Below, one piece after another: positions 1 through 8,963 of a stretch of 64,000 nt of DNA. The position numbers were made by a program, and so were the translations under genes. This DNA comes from Mycobacterium lepraemurium (GTDB lineage Bacteria; Actinomycetota; Actinomycetes; Mycobacteriales; Mycobacteriaceae). Every line of letters starts with the position of its first letter. Within the stretch, counting starts at the first letter, position 1. The notes under the pieces were generated by a model. That model did not search any database, was not told the DNA's origin, and worked only from the letters and a program-made list of their open reading frames with translations. The stretch is taken from positions 3,782,001 through 3,846,000 of the forward strand of contig CP021238.1 of assembly GCA_002291465.1 (NCBI GenBank). Direction: 5' to 3'.

Positions 1-738
1 CACGGTCGGCAGCTGGGCAAGGTTGGGGTGCGTCCCGGCGCCGTGGCCGGCGATGACGACGGTGTCCGGTGACAGATCGATGTCCAGCGGCTGGTCGAAG
101 CTGACCGGCGGGGTGTAGGTCCACGGCCGTCCACCCGGGCGGCCGGCCGGGGTCGGGGCGCCGTGCGGCTCGGGATCGGGCACCAGCGGCTCGCGCAGCG
201 GGATGTCGAACTGCACCGGGCCAGCGTTGGCGGTGCGCGATCCGGTGGCCGCCGCCAGCACCCGGCAGGTGGCCGAGCGCCAGGTGGCGTTCAGCGCGTC
301 CAGCCGCTCGGGGGCGTCCTCGGCCAGGCCCAGGCTGATGGCGGCCCGGACCTGGGTGCCGAAGTAGCCCAGCTGCTCCACGGTCTGGTTGGCACCGGTG
401 CCCAGCAGTTCGTAGGGCCGGTTGGCGCTCAGCACGATCAGCGGGACCCGGGCGTAGTTGGCCTCCACCACGGCCGGACCTAGGTTGGCCACCGCGGTGC
501 CCGAGGTCATCGCGACGCACACCGGCGCGCCGGGCGGGATGGCCAGGCCGATGGCCAGGTAGCCGGCGGTGCGCTCGTCGATGCGCACGTGCAGCCGGAT
601 CCGGCCGGCACGGTCGGCGTCGGCCAGCGCGAAGGCCAGCGGGGCGTTGCGCGAACCGGGGCACAGCACCACATCGCGGACACCGCCGCGGATCAGCTCG
701 TCGACGACGACGCGGGCCCGGGTCGTCGAGGGGTTCAC
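1..738 (-). CDS. menD: menD, SEPHCHC synthase (C-terminal part beyond the window)
   Basis: Thiamine-diphosphate enzyme that joins isochorismate and 2-oxoglutarate at the start of menaquinone synthesis. The visible 246 codons are the N-terminal ThDP-binding domain. They begin at a GTG (738-736) reading VNPSTTRARVVVDELI, followed by the VVLCPGSRN motif, the ThDP-activating glutamate region (HVRIDERTAGYLA) and TSGTAVANLGPAVVEA. The reading frame is open to the window edge. An ATG-only search misses this gene because it starts with GTG and runs off the sequence. It lies downstream of bpoC and menC on the same strand. Confidence 0.95.
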   Translation of the reverse strand, partial: MNPSTTRARVVVDELIRGGVRDVVLCPGSRNAPLAFALADADRAGRIRLHVRIDERTAGYLAIGLAIPPGAPVCVAMTSGTAVANLGPAVVEANYARVPLIVLSANRPYELLGTGANQTVEQLGYFGTQVRAAISLGLAEDAPERLDALNATWRSATCRVLAAATGSRTANAGPVQFDIPLREPLVPDPEPHGAPTPAGRPGGRPWTYTPPVSFDQPLDIDLSPDTVVIAGHGAGTHPNLAQLPTV

Positions 739-833
739 CCATACAGCGTGTCACAGCCGGTCGATGAGGAGCCCAACGTGGAGTTGTTACGGCCCACCGG
801 CGCGATCTCGCCGCACAAGTCGACGTTGGGCGC

Positions 834-1619
834 CTAGTGCTGCTCGCCGAAGAACTTGAGCATGGCCGCATTGACGGCGTCGGGCCGCTCGAAGAAGCCG
901 AGGTGACCGGTGTCGGGGATCTGCACATAGCGGCCGTTGGGCAGCGCGTCGGCAACCTCGCGGCCCAGGTACGGCGGGGTGAGCACGTCGTCGGAGAAGC
1001 CGATCACCAGCACCGGTGTCGCGATGCTGCGGTAGGCGGACAACCGGTTGGTGTAGGGGGCGACGTCGAGCTGGGCCCACATGCCCGGGGTGGACTTGAC
1101 CGGCCAGGTGGAAAACATCGCGATCCAGTCGGCGACGGCGGTGTCGTCGTTGAGCGTCTTGCGCGAAAAGTTTTCCAGCAGACGGATTTTCGCCTCGTAC
1201 GACGCCGGCAGTGCGACGCCGCCATCGGCCAGCTCGGCCTCGGCGTCGCGGAAGAACTGCCGGGCCCGGTCCATCCGGCCGCGGGTGCCCATCAGCACCG
1301 CGGCGCTGACCAGCTCGGGCCGGGCCAGCATGAGCTCCTGGGCGATGAAGGCGCCCATCGACATCCCGACGATGCGCGCCGGGGCCGCGTTCAGCCCCTC
1401 GATCAGCGCCGCGGTGTCGGCGACCATGGTTTCCGTCGTGAATCCCTGCGCGTTCTCGGTGGCACCGATGCCGCGGTTGTCGAAGGTGATGACGCGGTAT
1501 CCGGCGGCCAGGAAGGCCGGGACTTGATAGGGGTGCCAGGTCCGTCCGGCGCCGCCGTGGCCGGCGATAAAGACCACGGGCTCACCGGAGCCGCGGTCGT
1601 CGTAAGCCAGGTTGATCAC
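834..1619 (-). CDS. bpoC: alpha/beta hydrolase (BpoC-like)
   Basis: A 261-residue alpha/beta hydrolase of the non-heme peroxidase/esterase type, the same length as the M. tuberculosis BpoC I remember. The nucleophile elbow reads GMSMGAF (Ser about residue 95), and an oxyanion-type segment (FIAGHGGAGRTWH) and a C-terminal catalytic His (PDTGHLGFFE) are present. The GTG start at 1619 overlaps the menC stop by 4 bases (GTGA), which fixes the start and suggests translational coupling. Its place inside the men cluster suggests a link to quinone metabolism, but its substrate is not established and an MenH-like role is only a guess. Confidence 0.9.
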   Translation of the reverse strand: MINLAYDDRGSGEPVVFIAGHGGAGRTWHPYQVPAFLAAGYRVITFDNRGIGATENAQGFTTETMVADTAALIEGLNAAPARIVGMSMGAFIAQELMLARPELVSAAVLMGTRGRMDRARQFFRDAEAELADGGVALPASYEAKIRLLENFSRKTLNDDTAVADWIAMFSTWPVKSTPGMWAQLDVAPYTNRLSAYRSIATPVLVIGFSDDVLTPPYLGREVADALPNGRYVQIPDTGHLGFFERPDAVNAAMLKFFGEQH

Positions 1620-2596
1620 CCGGACGACGGTACAAGCAACCCGTGGCAGGCCGTGACCCGGTCGATCCACCACTGCCGCCGCTGCGGGGGCGCGGCCAGT
1701 GCCCGCAACCGGGCCGGGTCGGGCGTAACCGGCCCGACCTGCAGGGCGCCGTCGACGGGCGCGGCGACGTCGGCCACGTCCTCGACGAACAGCCCGCCGG
1801 TGCCCAGCCCGCACGCGTGGCCCAGCACCGGCAGCGCCGCCGCGGCGGTCAGCCCGGCCGCGATGCCGACGGCCGAATCCAGCGCGCTGGAGATCACGAC
1901 CGGGATGTCGATGCGGGCGGCGATGTCCAGCATGGCCGAAATCCCGCCCAGCGGAGCGACTTTGAGCACCGCGATGTCGGCGGCCCGGGCGCGGACCACG
2001 GCCAGCGGGTCGTCGGCCTTGCGGATGCTTTCGTCGGCGGCGATCGGCACGTCGGGCATGTCCGGCCGGCGGCGCAGCTCGGCGAGTTCGCCGACCGTCG
2101 CGCACGGCTGCTCCAGGTACTCCAGCGGGCCGTCGGCGCTCAGCGCTCGAGCGGCGCGGGCGGCCTCGTCCACACTCCAGCCGCCGTTGGCGTCCACCCG
2201 CACGGTGGGCACCAAATCGCGCACCGCGTTCACCCGGGCGACGTCATCGGCCAGGGTTTGGCCGGGCTCGGCGACCTTGACCTTGGCGGTGCGGGCGCCG
2301 GGAAAACGGGCGAGCACGTCGGGAACCGCGGCGGCGGGGACGGCGGGCACGGTGGCGTTGATCGGGATCCGGTCGCGGCGCACCGGCGGCGCCGGGCGGT
2401 AGGCGGACTCGACGGCCGACGCCAGCCAGTGCGCGGCCTCGGGCGGCCCGTATTCGACGAACGCCCCGAACTCGCCCCAGCCGGCGGGGCCGTCGATCAG
2501 CGCGACCTCGCGGGTGGTGATGCCGCGGAATCGCACCCGCATCGGCAGCGCGACCACGTGCAGCCGGTCCAGCAGGTCCTGCAGCGGCGGAATCAC
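1616..2596 (-). CDS. menC: menC, o-succinylbenzoate synthase
   Basis: Enolase-superfamily enzyme that dehydrates SHCHC to o-succinylbenzoate in menaquinone synthesis. It has 326 residues, the usual mycobacterial length. The catalytic Lys pair is TAKVKV (K105, K107). The metal ligands are VDANGG (D135), EYLEQP (E162) and AADES (D188), and the second catalytic Lys is AVLKVAP (K212). The GTG at 2596 overlaps the stop of the upstream amidohydrolase (GTGA), so the four minus-strand genes form one tightly packed unit. No lesion seen. Confidence 0.95.
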   Translation of the reverse strand: MIPPLQDLLDRLHVVALPMRVRFRGITTREVALIDGPAGWGEFGAFVEYGPPEAAHWLASAVESAYRPAPPVRRDRIPINATVPAVPAAAVPDVLARFPGARTAKVKVAEPGQTLADDVARVNAVRDLVPTVRVDANGGWSVDEAARAARALSADGPLEYLEQPCATVGELAELRRRPDMPDVPIAADESIRKADDPLAVVRARAADIAVLKVAPLGGISAMLDIAARIDIPVVISSALDSAVGIAAGLTAAAALPVLGHACGLGTGGLFVEDVADVAAPVDGALQVGPVTPDPARLRALAAPPQRRQWWIDRVTACHGLLVPSSG

Positions 2597-4197
2597 TGTG
2601 GGTACACCCGGCGGCCGGCCAGATACGTCGCCCGCACCTGCAGGTCGGCGATCCGCTCGGGCGGCACCGCGCGCGGGTCGGCGGACAGCACCACCAGGTC
2701 GGCGTACTTGCCGACCTCGAGCGAGCCGATCACGTCGTCGGCGAACAGCTGCCAGGCCGCGTCGAGGGTCTGCGCCCAGATCGCCTGCTCGACCGTCAGC
2801 CGCTCCTCGGGCGCCAGCACCCGCCCACTGGGCGCCTTCCGGGTGGCGGCGACGCTGATGTTGCACAGCGGCTCCTCCGGGGTGACCGGCGGGTCGTTGT
2901 GCAGCGAGATGCGCATGCCGGTGGCCACCGCGGAACCCGCTGGCATCCAACGGGATCCACGTTCCTCGCCGAACAGGCCGTCGACGAGGACGTCGCCCCA
3001 GTAGTGGATCTGGTCGACGAAGATGCTGCAGGTGACGCCGAGCCCGGCGGCCCTTTGGAGTTGATCGGGCCGGATGGCGCCGACGTGCTCGAGCCGCAGC
3101 CGGTGGTCGTCGCGCGGATGGCGTTTGAGGGCCTCCTCGTAGACGGCGAGGAGGGTGTCGACGCCGGCGTCGCCCTGCACGTGGCAGGCCAGCTTCCAGC
3201 CCCGCGGGAAGTAGGCGCTGACGATCTCACGCAACTGCTCCTTCGTGCAGTTGGCGCAGCCGCAGGAGCCGGGGGTGACGCCGATGGTGCGGGTGGCCTC
3301 GGTGTCCAGGTAGGGGAACGACAGCGCGATGTTGCCGATCCAGGGCGAGCCGTCCACCCAGATCTTGATGCCGACCTGGTGCAGCGTGTCGTCGCCCTCG
3401 CCCGGGGTGGCGTCGGTGCGCAGCTGCGGGTTGGAGATCTCGTAGCTGCGCAGCCGCACCGTCAGCTGCCCGCGCAGTTGTTCGACCATCGGCCGGAACC
3501 GCGGGTCGAACGCCATCTCCGAACAGGTGGTCAGCCCGGCCCGGTTCAGCCGCGCGCACTCGGCGTGCAGCATCCGCGGGTAGCCGGCGGTGTCGATGGC
3601 GCCGTCGAGTAGCGGAAACACCGCACCGGTCTCCTCGGCGGTGCCGTCGAGTTCGCCGTCCGCGTCGCGGCCGTAGCGGGCGCCCTTGGGGTCGGGGGTG
3701 TCGCGGTTCAGGCCGTGCAGCTGGGCGGCTCGGGAGTTGAAGAACGCCTTGTGCCCGGAGTTGTGGATGATCACCAGCAGGCCGTCTGGCGCGATGTCGT
3801 CGAGCCAGGCCAGTGTCGGTTGCGGAAGTCCCTGCTGCAGCAGCGGATCCCAGCCGTTGAGGTAGGCGCCGTGTTCGCCCCGCTTGCCGACCTCGCTCTT
3901 GACGGCGGCAACGACGTCGTCCGCGTTGGCCGGGGTGACCGGGCGGATGTCCACGATACGGTCCGACAGCGCGACCGCCTCCATCAGCGGATGCCCGTGC
4001 GCCTCAACGAATCCCGGCATCACGCAGCCGTCGCCGATGTCGACGCTTTGGGTGCCCGGGTCGACGTGCGCCGCGATTTCGGCGCGGGTTCCGACGGCGA
4101 CGATGCGGCCGTCGGCGACGGCCAGCGCCTCGGCCGTGGGCCGTGCCTCGTCGACGGTCAGTACGGTTCCGGTGAGGACCAGATCTGCCTGCTCCAT
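2593..4197 (-). CDS. amidohydrolase family 3 (YtcJ-like; Rv0552 homologue)
   Basis: A 534-residue metal-dependent amidohydrolase of the YtcJ/LAF3-like group. Visible motifs in order are FVEAHGHPL near residue 65 (HxH metal site), LVIIHNSGHKAFFNS, IKIWVDGSP, CHVQGDAG (metal His and Asp), LEHVGAI and LHNDPPVTP. The C-terminal composite beta-sandwich reads VGKYADLVVLS. I chose the ATG at 4197 because it begins the family-like MEQADLVLTGTV; upstream in-frame codons give no family sequence. It leads the amidohydrolase-menC-bpoC-menD run. Substrate unknown. Confidence 0.88.
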   Translation of the reverse strand: MEQADLVLTGTVLTVDEARPTAEALAVADGRIVAVGTRAEIAAHVDPGTQSVDIGDGCVMPGFVEAHGHPLMEAVALSDRIVDIRPVTPANADDVVAAVKSEVGKRGEHGAYLNGWDPLLQQGLPQPTLAWLDDIAPDGLLVIIHNSGHKAFFNSRAAQLHGLNRDTPDPKGARYGRDADGELDGTAEETGAVFPLLDGAIDTAGYPRMLHAECARLNRAGLTTCSEMAFDPRFRPMVEQLRGQLTVRLRSYEISNPQLRTDATPGEGDDTLHQVGIKIWVDGSPWIGNIALSFPYLDTEATRTIGVTPGSCGCANCTKEQLREIVSAYFPRGWKLACHVQGDAGVDTLLAVYEEALKRHPRDDHRLRLEHVGAIRPDQLQRAAGLGVTCSIFVDQIHYWGDVLVDGLFGEERGSRWMPAGSAVATGMRISLHNDPPVTPEEPLCNISVAATRKAPSGRVLAPEERLTVEQAIWAQTLDAAWQLFADDVIGSLEVGKYADLVVLSADPRAVPPERIADLQVRATYLAGRRVYPQ

Positions 4198-4315
4198 GTG
4201 CACGGATGCTATCGGTCCGAGGGTGCGGCTGACCGGAATTGCAACACGTTCTAGTCTGGCCCCATGAGTCGCGCCGGCGACGATGCAGAGCCAAGCGATG
4301 AGGAGGAGCCACGCC
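4198..4315. promoter_or_regulatory. divergent intergenic region, amidohydrolase/fadD8
   Basis: 118 bp between divergently transcribed genes. It must hold the promoter of the minus-strand amidohydrolase-men run and that of fadD8. A strong Shine-Dalgarno (gaggaggag, about 4300-4308) precedes the fadD8 ATG at 4316. I see no convincing operator palindrome. Confidence 0.5.
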
Positions 4316-5917
4316 ATGGGTGACGAGCTGCTGCGCCATCCCATTCATTCCGGACACCTGACCGTCGGTGCGCTCAAGCGCAACAAAGACAAGCCGGTGC
4401 TGCATCTCGGCGACACCACGCTGACCGGGGGTCAGCTCGCCGAGCGGATCAGCCAGTACATCCAGGCGTTCGAGGCGCTCGGTGCGGGCACTGGCGCCAC
4501 CGTCGGGTTGCTGTCGCTGAACCGGCCCGAGGTGCTGATGATCATCGGCGCCGGCCAGACCCAGGGGTATCGGCGCGTGGCGCTGCACCCGCTGGGCTCG
4601 CTGGACGACCACGCCTACGTGCTGGACGACGCCGACGTGACGTCGCTGATCATCGACCCGACCCCTGCGTTCGTCGAGCGGGCGCTGGGCCTGCTGGAGA
4701 AGGTGCTCGGGCTCAAGCAGATCCTCACCATCGGCCCGGTGCCCGAGGCGTTGAGCGGTTCCGCGGTGGACCTGGTGGCCGAGGCCGCCAAGTATGCGCC
4801 GAAACCGTTGGTGGCGGCCGATCTTCCGCCCGATCACATCGGCGGGATGGCCTACACCGGCGGCACCACCGGCAAGCCCAAGGGTGTGCTGGGCACCGCG
4901 CAGTCGATCACCACGATGACCACGATCCAGCTCGCCGAATGGGAGTGGCCGGAGAACCCGCGCTTTTTGATGTGCACCCCGCTGTCGCATGCCGGGGCCG
5001 CGTTCTTCGTGCCGACGATCATCAAGGGCGGCGAGCTGGTGGTGCTGACCAAGTTCGACCCGGCCGAGGTGTTGCGGGTGATCGAGGAGCAGAAGATAAC
5101 CGCGACCATGCTGGTGCCGTCGATGATCTACGCGCTGATGGACCACCCCGATTCGCACACCCGCGACCTGTCCTCGCTGGAGACGGTCTACTACGGCGCC
5201 TCGGCGATGAACCCGGTGCGGCGGGCCGAGGCCATCCGCCGCTTCGGGCTGATCTTCGCCCAGTACTACGGGCAGTCCGAGGCGCCGATGGTGATCTCGT
5301 ACCTGGCCAAGAAGGACCACGACGAGAAGCGGCTCACCTCCTGCGGGCGGCCCACCCTGTTCGCCCGCACCGCGCTGCTGGACGCCGACGGCAACCCGGT
5401 GCCGCAGGGCGAAGTCGGCGAGATCTGCGTGTCCGGGCCGCTTTTGAGCGGCGGGTACTGGAACCTGCCGGAGGAGACGGCCAAGACGTTCAAGGACGGC
5501 TGGCTGCACACCGGCGACATGGCCCGCGAGGACGAGGACGGCTTCTGGTTCATCGTCGACCGGGTCAAGGACATGATCGTCACCGGCGGCTTCAACGTGT
5601 TCCCGCGCGAGGTCGAGGACGTCGTCGCCGAGCACCCGGCCGTCGCGCAGGTCTGCGTGATCGGAACGCCGGACGAGAAGTGGGGCGAGGCCGTCACCGC
5701 CGTGATCGTGCTGCGGCCCGACCATCCCTCCGACGAGGAGTCGGTGGCGAAGGTGACGGCCGAGATCCAGGCGGCGGTCAAGGAGCGCAAGGGCTCGGTG
5801 CAGTCGCCCAAGCAGGTGATCGTCGTCGACTCCGTGCCGGTGACCGCGCTGGGCAAGCCCGACAAGAAGGCCGTGCGCGCGCGGTTCTGGGAGGGCGCCG
5901 GCCGCGCCGTCGGCTAG
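4316..5917 (+). CDS. fadD8: fadD8, fatty-acid-CoA/AMP ligase
   Basis: Adenylate-forming enzyme of 533 residues that activates a carboxylic acid, probably as an acyl-CoA. Key motifs are the P-loop-like AYTGGTTGKPKG near residue 180, YYGASAMNP, QYYGQSEAP, the WLHTGDMA Asp and the hinge/C-terminal DRVKDMIVTGGFNVFP, with the catalytic Lys in LGKPDKKAVR near the end. I prefer the ATG at 4316 over 4283 because a perfect GAGGAGGAG ribosome site sits 8 bases ahead and the protein then begins MGDELLRHP as in its M. tuberculosis counterpart. Intact. Confidence 0.92.
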   Translation: MGDELLRHPIHSGHLTVGALKRNKDKPVLHLGDTTLTGGQLAERISQYIQAFEALGAGTGATVGLLSLNRPEVLMIIGAGQTQGYRRVALHPLGSLDDHAYVLDDADVTSLIIDPTPAFVERALGLLEKVLGLKQILTIGPVPEALSGSAVDLVAEAAKYAPKPLVAADLPPDHIGGMAYTGGTTGKPKGVLGTAQSITTMTTIQLAEWEWPENPRFLMCTPLSHAGAAFFVPTIIKGGELVVLTKFDPAEVLRVIEEQKITATMLVPSMIYALMDHPDSHTRDLSSLETVYYGASAMNPVRRAEAIRRFGLIFAQYYGQSEAPMVISYLAKKDHDEKRLTSCGRPTLFARTALLDADGNPVPQGEVGEICVSGPLLSGGYWNLPEETAKTFKDGWLHTGDMAREDEDGFWFIVDRVKDMIVTGGFNVFPREVEDVVAEHPAVAQVCVIGTPDEKWGEAVTAVIVLRPDHPSDEESVAKVTAEIQAAVKERKGSVQSPKQVIVVDSVPVTALGKPDKKAVRARFWEGAGRAVG

Positions 5918-5966
5918 GTGAGCGTGTGGCGTGTTGGCGTGTGGCTCGTTGCCCGTTCGCACGCGA

Positions 5967-5991
5967 GCGTGAAACTAGCTTCACGTTCGGC
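5967..5991 (-). repeat. dispersed intergenic palindrome, copy A
   Basis: Between the convergent fadD8 and tetR genes, the minus strand reads gccgaacgtgaagctagtt then tcacgc. The core cgtgaa-actagc-ttcacg is an 18-bp near-palindrome with one mismatched pair. The same flank-plus-stem layout recurs at 8964-9022 and 52088-52147 with compensating stem changes. Its position between two 3' ends fits a bidirectional terminator or a REP-like element. Confidence 0.6.
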
Positions 5992-6032
5992 GAGTGAGGC
6001 CGAGGCGGGTGAGGACGCCCGGCGAGTGGAAG

Positions 6033-6572
6033 TCAGCGCGTGACACCGGCGACCAGCAGGTCGAGCATGCGTCCGGTCTGCTCCGGTGAGCCGCTGACCA
6101 GGAAGATGCCGATCAGGCTGGACACCACGTCGTCGGCCTGCACGTTGGCGCGCAGGCTGGCATCGTCGGCACCGGCGCGCAACAGCGTCTCGACGGCGCC
6201 GACGATGCTGTCACGGGTCTGGCTCGGCACCAGAGCGCCGGACTCGAAGATCGCCTGCAGGGACTCGGCCATGCCGCGCTTGGTGGCGACGAAGCTCGCG
6301 TAGCGGTCCATCCAGCGCCGCAGCGCGGTCTTGGGGGGATGACGTTCGAGCAGCTGCGCGGCGGCCGCGGCCACCTCGGCGAGCTCGGCGCGGTATACGG
6401 CCTCGACGAGAGCCTCCCGGTTGGGGAAATGGCGGTAGAGCGTACCGATGCCCACCCCCGCGTCGCGGGCGATCGATTCGAGCGAGACCGATGCGCCGTG
6501 TGCCGTGAACGCCGCGGTGGCCGCCTCCAGCAGCCGCTGGCGATTGCGGCGCGCGTCCGACCTTCCAACCAA
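6033..6572 (-). CDS. TetR-family transcriptional regulator
   Basis: A 179-residue TetR repressor. The N-terminal helix-turn-helix covers about residues 10-55 (LLEAATAAFTAHG, then VGIGTLYRHFPNREAL), followed by an all-helical ligand domain. The start appears to be a TTG at 6572, placed only 2 bases from the first of two identical operator-like palindromes. It is divergent from an aldo-keto reductase gene that is now dead, so the regulator may have lost its main target. The gene itself is intact. Ligand unknown. Confidence 0.88.
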   Translation of the reverse strand: MVGRSDARRNRQRLLEAATAAFTAHGASVSLESIARDAGVGIGTLYRHFPNREALVEAVYRAELAEVAAAAAQLLERHPPKTALRRWMDRYASFVATKRGMAESLQAIFESGALVPSQTRDSIVGAVETLLRAGADDASLRANVQADDVVSSLIGIFLVSGSPEQTGRMLDLLVAGVTR

Positions 6573-6574
6573 AG

Positions 6575-6622
6575 CGGAGGCTCCTCCGGTTCTGCTAGGC
6601 TCCGAATACGGAGGACCCTCCG
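6575..6622. promoter_or_regulatory. paired TetR operator candidates CGGAGGnnCCTCCG
   Basis: Two perfect palindromes lie between the divergent tetR and aldo-keto reductase genes: cggagg-ct-cctccg at 6575-6588 and cggagg-ac-cctccg at 6609-6622, 34 bp centre to centre. Including the flank, site 1 and the reverse complement of site 2 share aaagcggaggNtcctccg. Duplicate symmetric sites in a TetR divergon are the expected form of an autoregulatory operator. The match is seen directly; repression is inferred. Confidence 0.75.
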
Positions 6623-6661
6623 CTTTCTTCAGTGTCTCACCGCATCCTTACAGGAGCCACC

Positions 6662-7581
6662 ATGACAGACAAACCACGCCCGGCGGTATCGGCGATCTCG
6701 GCGGCCTGCCCGTTGCGCGCGTCGGCTACGGCGCCATGCCGCTGTTCGACATGTCGCCCGACGAGGCGGCCGCGGTGCTGCGCCGCGCCGTCGAACTCGG
6801 CGTCAACCACATCAACACGGCGTCGTTCTACGGCCCCGGCGAGGTGAACCGGTGCATCCGCGCCGCGCTGGCCCCCTACCCCGACGACCTCGTCATCGTC
6901 AGCAAGGTCGGCGCCCGTTACACGGGCGAGCAGACGATGCCGCTGGCCTCCGCGCAACGACCCGCCGAGCTGCGCGCCGCCGTCGAGGACGACCTGAGCC
7001 AGCTCGGCCTGGACCGCATCCCGGTGGTCAATCTGCGGCGGATGGACCTCAGCCCCAGCGCGGCCACCGACGGCGACCAGGACGTCGACCTCGACGACCA
7101 GCTCGCCGAGATGATCGCCCTGCGCGACGAAGGCAAGATCGGCGGCATCGGGATCAGCAGCGTGCCGCTCGACGTGCTACAGCGCGCCCTGCCCGCCGGC
7201 ATCGTGTGCGTGCAGAACGCCTACAGCCTGCTGGACCGATCCCAGGGGGCGATGGTCGACGTCTGCGCGGCCGAGGGGATCGCGTGGGTTCCGTATTTCC
7301 CGCTGGGATCGGCGTTCCCGGGTCTGCCGAAGGTCACCGACAACGCCGTCGTGATGGACATCGCGGGCGCACTCGGGGTCACACCGGCACAAGTCGGGTT
7401 GGCCTGGATCCTGGCGCACGCCCCCACACGTTGCTGATCCCGGGCACTCGATCGATCACCCATCTCGAGGAGAACATGGGCGCGGCCGGCGTCACGCTGA
7501 GCGCCGAGGCGATCGGCCCGGCTCGACGCCGTCGGCTCGGCGACGGGCCATGACTACGCTGTCGCGGGTGGGCACCAGTGA
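6662..7581 (+). pseudogene. aldo-keto reductase, frameshifted
   Basis: Remains of an NADPH aldo-keto reductase. The ATG at 6662 (RBS caggag) starts MTDKPRPA, but the body GGIGDLGGLPVARVGYGAM is in another frame, implying one base lost near 6675. The body has GVNHINTASFYGPGEVNR, VIVSKVGARY, IGGIGISSV and VQNAYSLLDR. Near 7424 a base is lost in a run of C's (AHAP then TLLIPGTRSITHLEENMGA in a new frame). Near 7512 an extra G breaks the C-terminus again. At least three indels, so no functional enzyme. It is divergent from the intact tetR. Exact 3' end approximate. Confidence 0.85.
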
Positions 7582-8023
7582 ACGCGTCCGGCCACCCTGG
7601 TGGCTGAAGCCGGCCAACAAGCTCTTCATCAGACTGTCGCGGCTGGGACTGAGTTTCGGCGGCGAGAGCCCGGTGGTGTTGACCGTGCCGGGCCGCAAAT
7701 CCGGTGCGGCGCGGTCGACCCCGGTGACGCCGCTGACCCTCGACGGCCGCCACCCAGTCGTCCCCGGCTTTCCCGGCGCCGACTGGGTGGCCAACGCCCG
7801 CGCCGCCAAACAGGCGACCATCGCCCGCGCCCGCCACGTCGAGCGGGTGCGGATGACCGAGCTGTCGGCGGCTGAGGCGCGGCCGGTCCTGCGCGCCTTC
7901 CCCACCGAGGTTCCCACCGGCGTCGGTTTCATGAAGAGGGCCGGACTCGTCACCGCGGGGCGTCCCGACAAGTTCGAGGCGCTGCCCGGCCGCTGCGCCG
8001 TGTTCCGGCTGGACCCGGTGTAA
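7550..8023 (+). CDS. deazaflavin (F420)-dependent nitroreductase-family protein
   Basis: A 157-residue protein of the split-barrel DUF385/Ddn-like family, which uses coenzyme F420 in mycobacteria. Typical features are the amphipathic N-terminus (WWLKPANKLFIRLSRLG), VLTVPGRKSGAARSTPVTPL in the middle and the WVANARA segment. The ATG at 7550 overlaps the remnant of the upstream aldo-keto reductase. It is co-directional with menB, 4 bases before it. Possible roles are F420-linked reduction of a quinone or lipid; the substrate is not visible. Intact. Confidence 0.82.
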   Translation: MTTLSRVGTSERVRPPWWLKPANKLFIRLSRLGLSFGGESPVVLTVPGRKSGAARSTPVTPLTLDGRHPVVPGFPGADWVANARAAKQATIARARHVERVRMTELSAAEARPVLRAFPTEVPTGVGFMKRAGLVTAGRPDKFEALPGRCAVFRLDPV

Positions 8024-8027
8024 TCCA

Positions 8028-8930
8028 ATGAGTGACAACCCTTTTGATGCCGGCCAGTGGCAACCCGTGGCCGGCTTCGACGACCTGACCGATATCACCT
8101 ATCACCGGCACGTCGACGACGCCACCGTACGGGTGGCGTTCGACCGGCCCGAGGTGCGCAACGCGTTCCGGCCGCACACCGTCGACGAGCTCTACCGGGT
8201 GCTCGACCACGCCCGGATGTCCCCCGACGTCGGGGTGGTGTTGCTGACCGGCAACGGCCCCTCGCCCAAGGACGGCGGCTGGGCATTCTGCTCCGGCGGC
8301 GATCAGCGCATCCGCGGGCGCAGCGGCTACCAGTACGCCTCCGGCGAGACGGCCGACACCGTCGACCCGGCGCGGGCGGGCCGGCTGCACATCCTCGAGG
8401 TGCAGCGGCTGATCCGGTTCATGCCCAAGGTGGTGATCTGTCTGGTCAACGGGTGGGCAGCCGGCGGCGGGCACAGCCTGCACGTGGTCTGCGACCTCAC
8501 CCTGGCCAGCCGCGAGCACGCCCGCTTCAAGCAGACCGATGCCGACATCGGCAGCTTCGACGGCGGCTACGGCAGCGCCTACCTGGCCCGCCAGGTAGGG
8601 CAGAAGTTCTCCCGCGAGATCTTCTTCCTGGGCCGCGAATACACCGCCGAGCAGATGCACCACATGGGTGCGGTCAACGCGGTCGTCGAGCACGCCGAGT
8701 TGGAAAGAGCGGGTATCGAGTGGGCGCGCGAGATCAACGCGAAATCGCCTCAGGCGCAACGCATGCTGAAGTTCGCGTTCAACCTGCTCGACGATGGCCT
8801 GGTGGGCCAGCAGCTGTTCGCCGGCGAGGCCACCCGGCTGGCGTACATGACCGACGAGGCCGTCGAGGGCCGCGACGCGTTCCTGGAAAAGCGGCCGCCG
8901 GACTACAGCCGGTTCCCGCGCTACTTCTGA
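8028..8930 (+). CDS. menB: menB, 1,4-dihydroxy-2-naphthoyl-CoA synthase
   Basis: Crotonase-fold enzyme that closes the second ring of o-succinylbenzoyl-CoA in menaquinone synthesis. It has 300 residues. The oxyanion and active-site motifs are KDGGWAFCSGGDQ (about 81-92), NGWAAGGGHS (141-150) and SFDGGYGSAYLAR (176-188), with a C-terminal PPDYSRFPRYF. I recall the M. tuberculosis protein carrying about 14 further N-terminal residues; here a stop precedes ATG 8028 closely. A strong hairpin follows the stop codon directly. Confidence 0.95.
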   Translation: MSDNPFDAGQWQPVAGFDDLTDITYHRHVDDATVRVAFDRPEVRNAFRPHTVDELYRVLDHARMSPDVGVVLLTGNGPSPKDGGWAFCSGGDQRIRGRSGYQYASGETADTVDPARAGRLHILEVQRLIRFMPKVVICLVNGWAAGGGHSLHVVCDLTLASREHARFKQTDADIGSFDGGYGSAYLARQVGQKFSREIFFLGREYTAEQMHHMGAVNAVVEHAELERAGIEWAREINAKSPQAQRMLKFAFNLLDDGLVGQQLFAGEATRLAYMTDEAVEGRDAFLEKRPPDYSRFPRYF

Positions 8931-8947
8931 GGCGCCACGCTGGCGCC
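8931..8947 (+). terminator. hairpin directly after menB
   Basis: ggcgcca-cgc-tggcgcc is a perfect 7-bp stem with a 3-base loop beginning at the base after the menB TGA. No U-tract follows, as is common in mycobacteria. A terminator or 3'-end stabiliser is likely. Confidence 0.5.
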
Positions 8948-8963
8948 GCGCTGGGGCGCCTAA

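Noticed and set aside
837..2402. Long plus-strand frames over bpoC and menC
   Set aside because: Both opposite-strand genes have intact catalytic motifs and overlapping stops and starts, so the plus frames are shadows.
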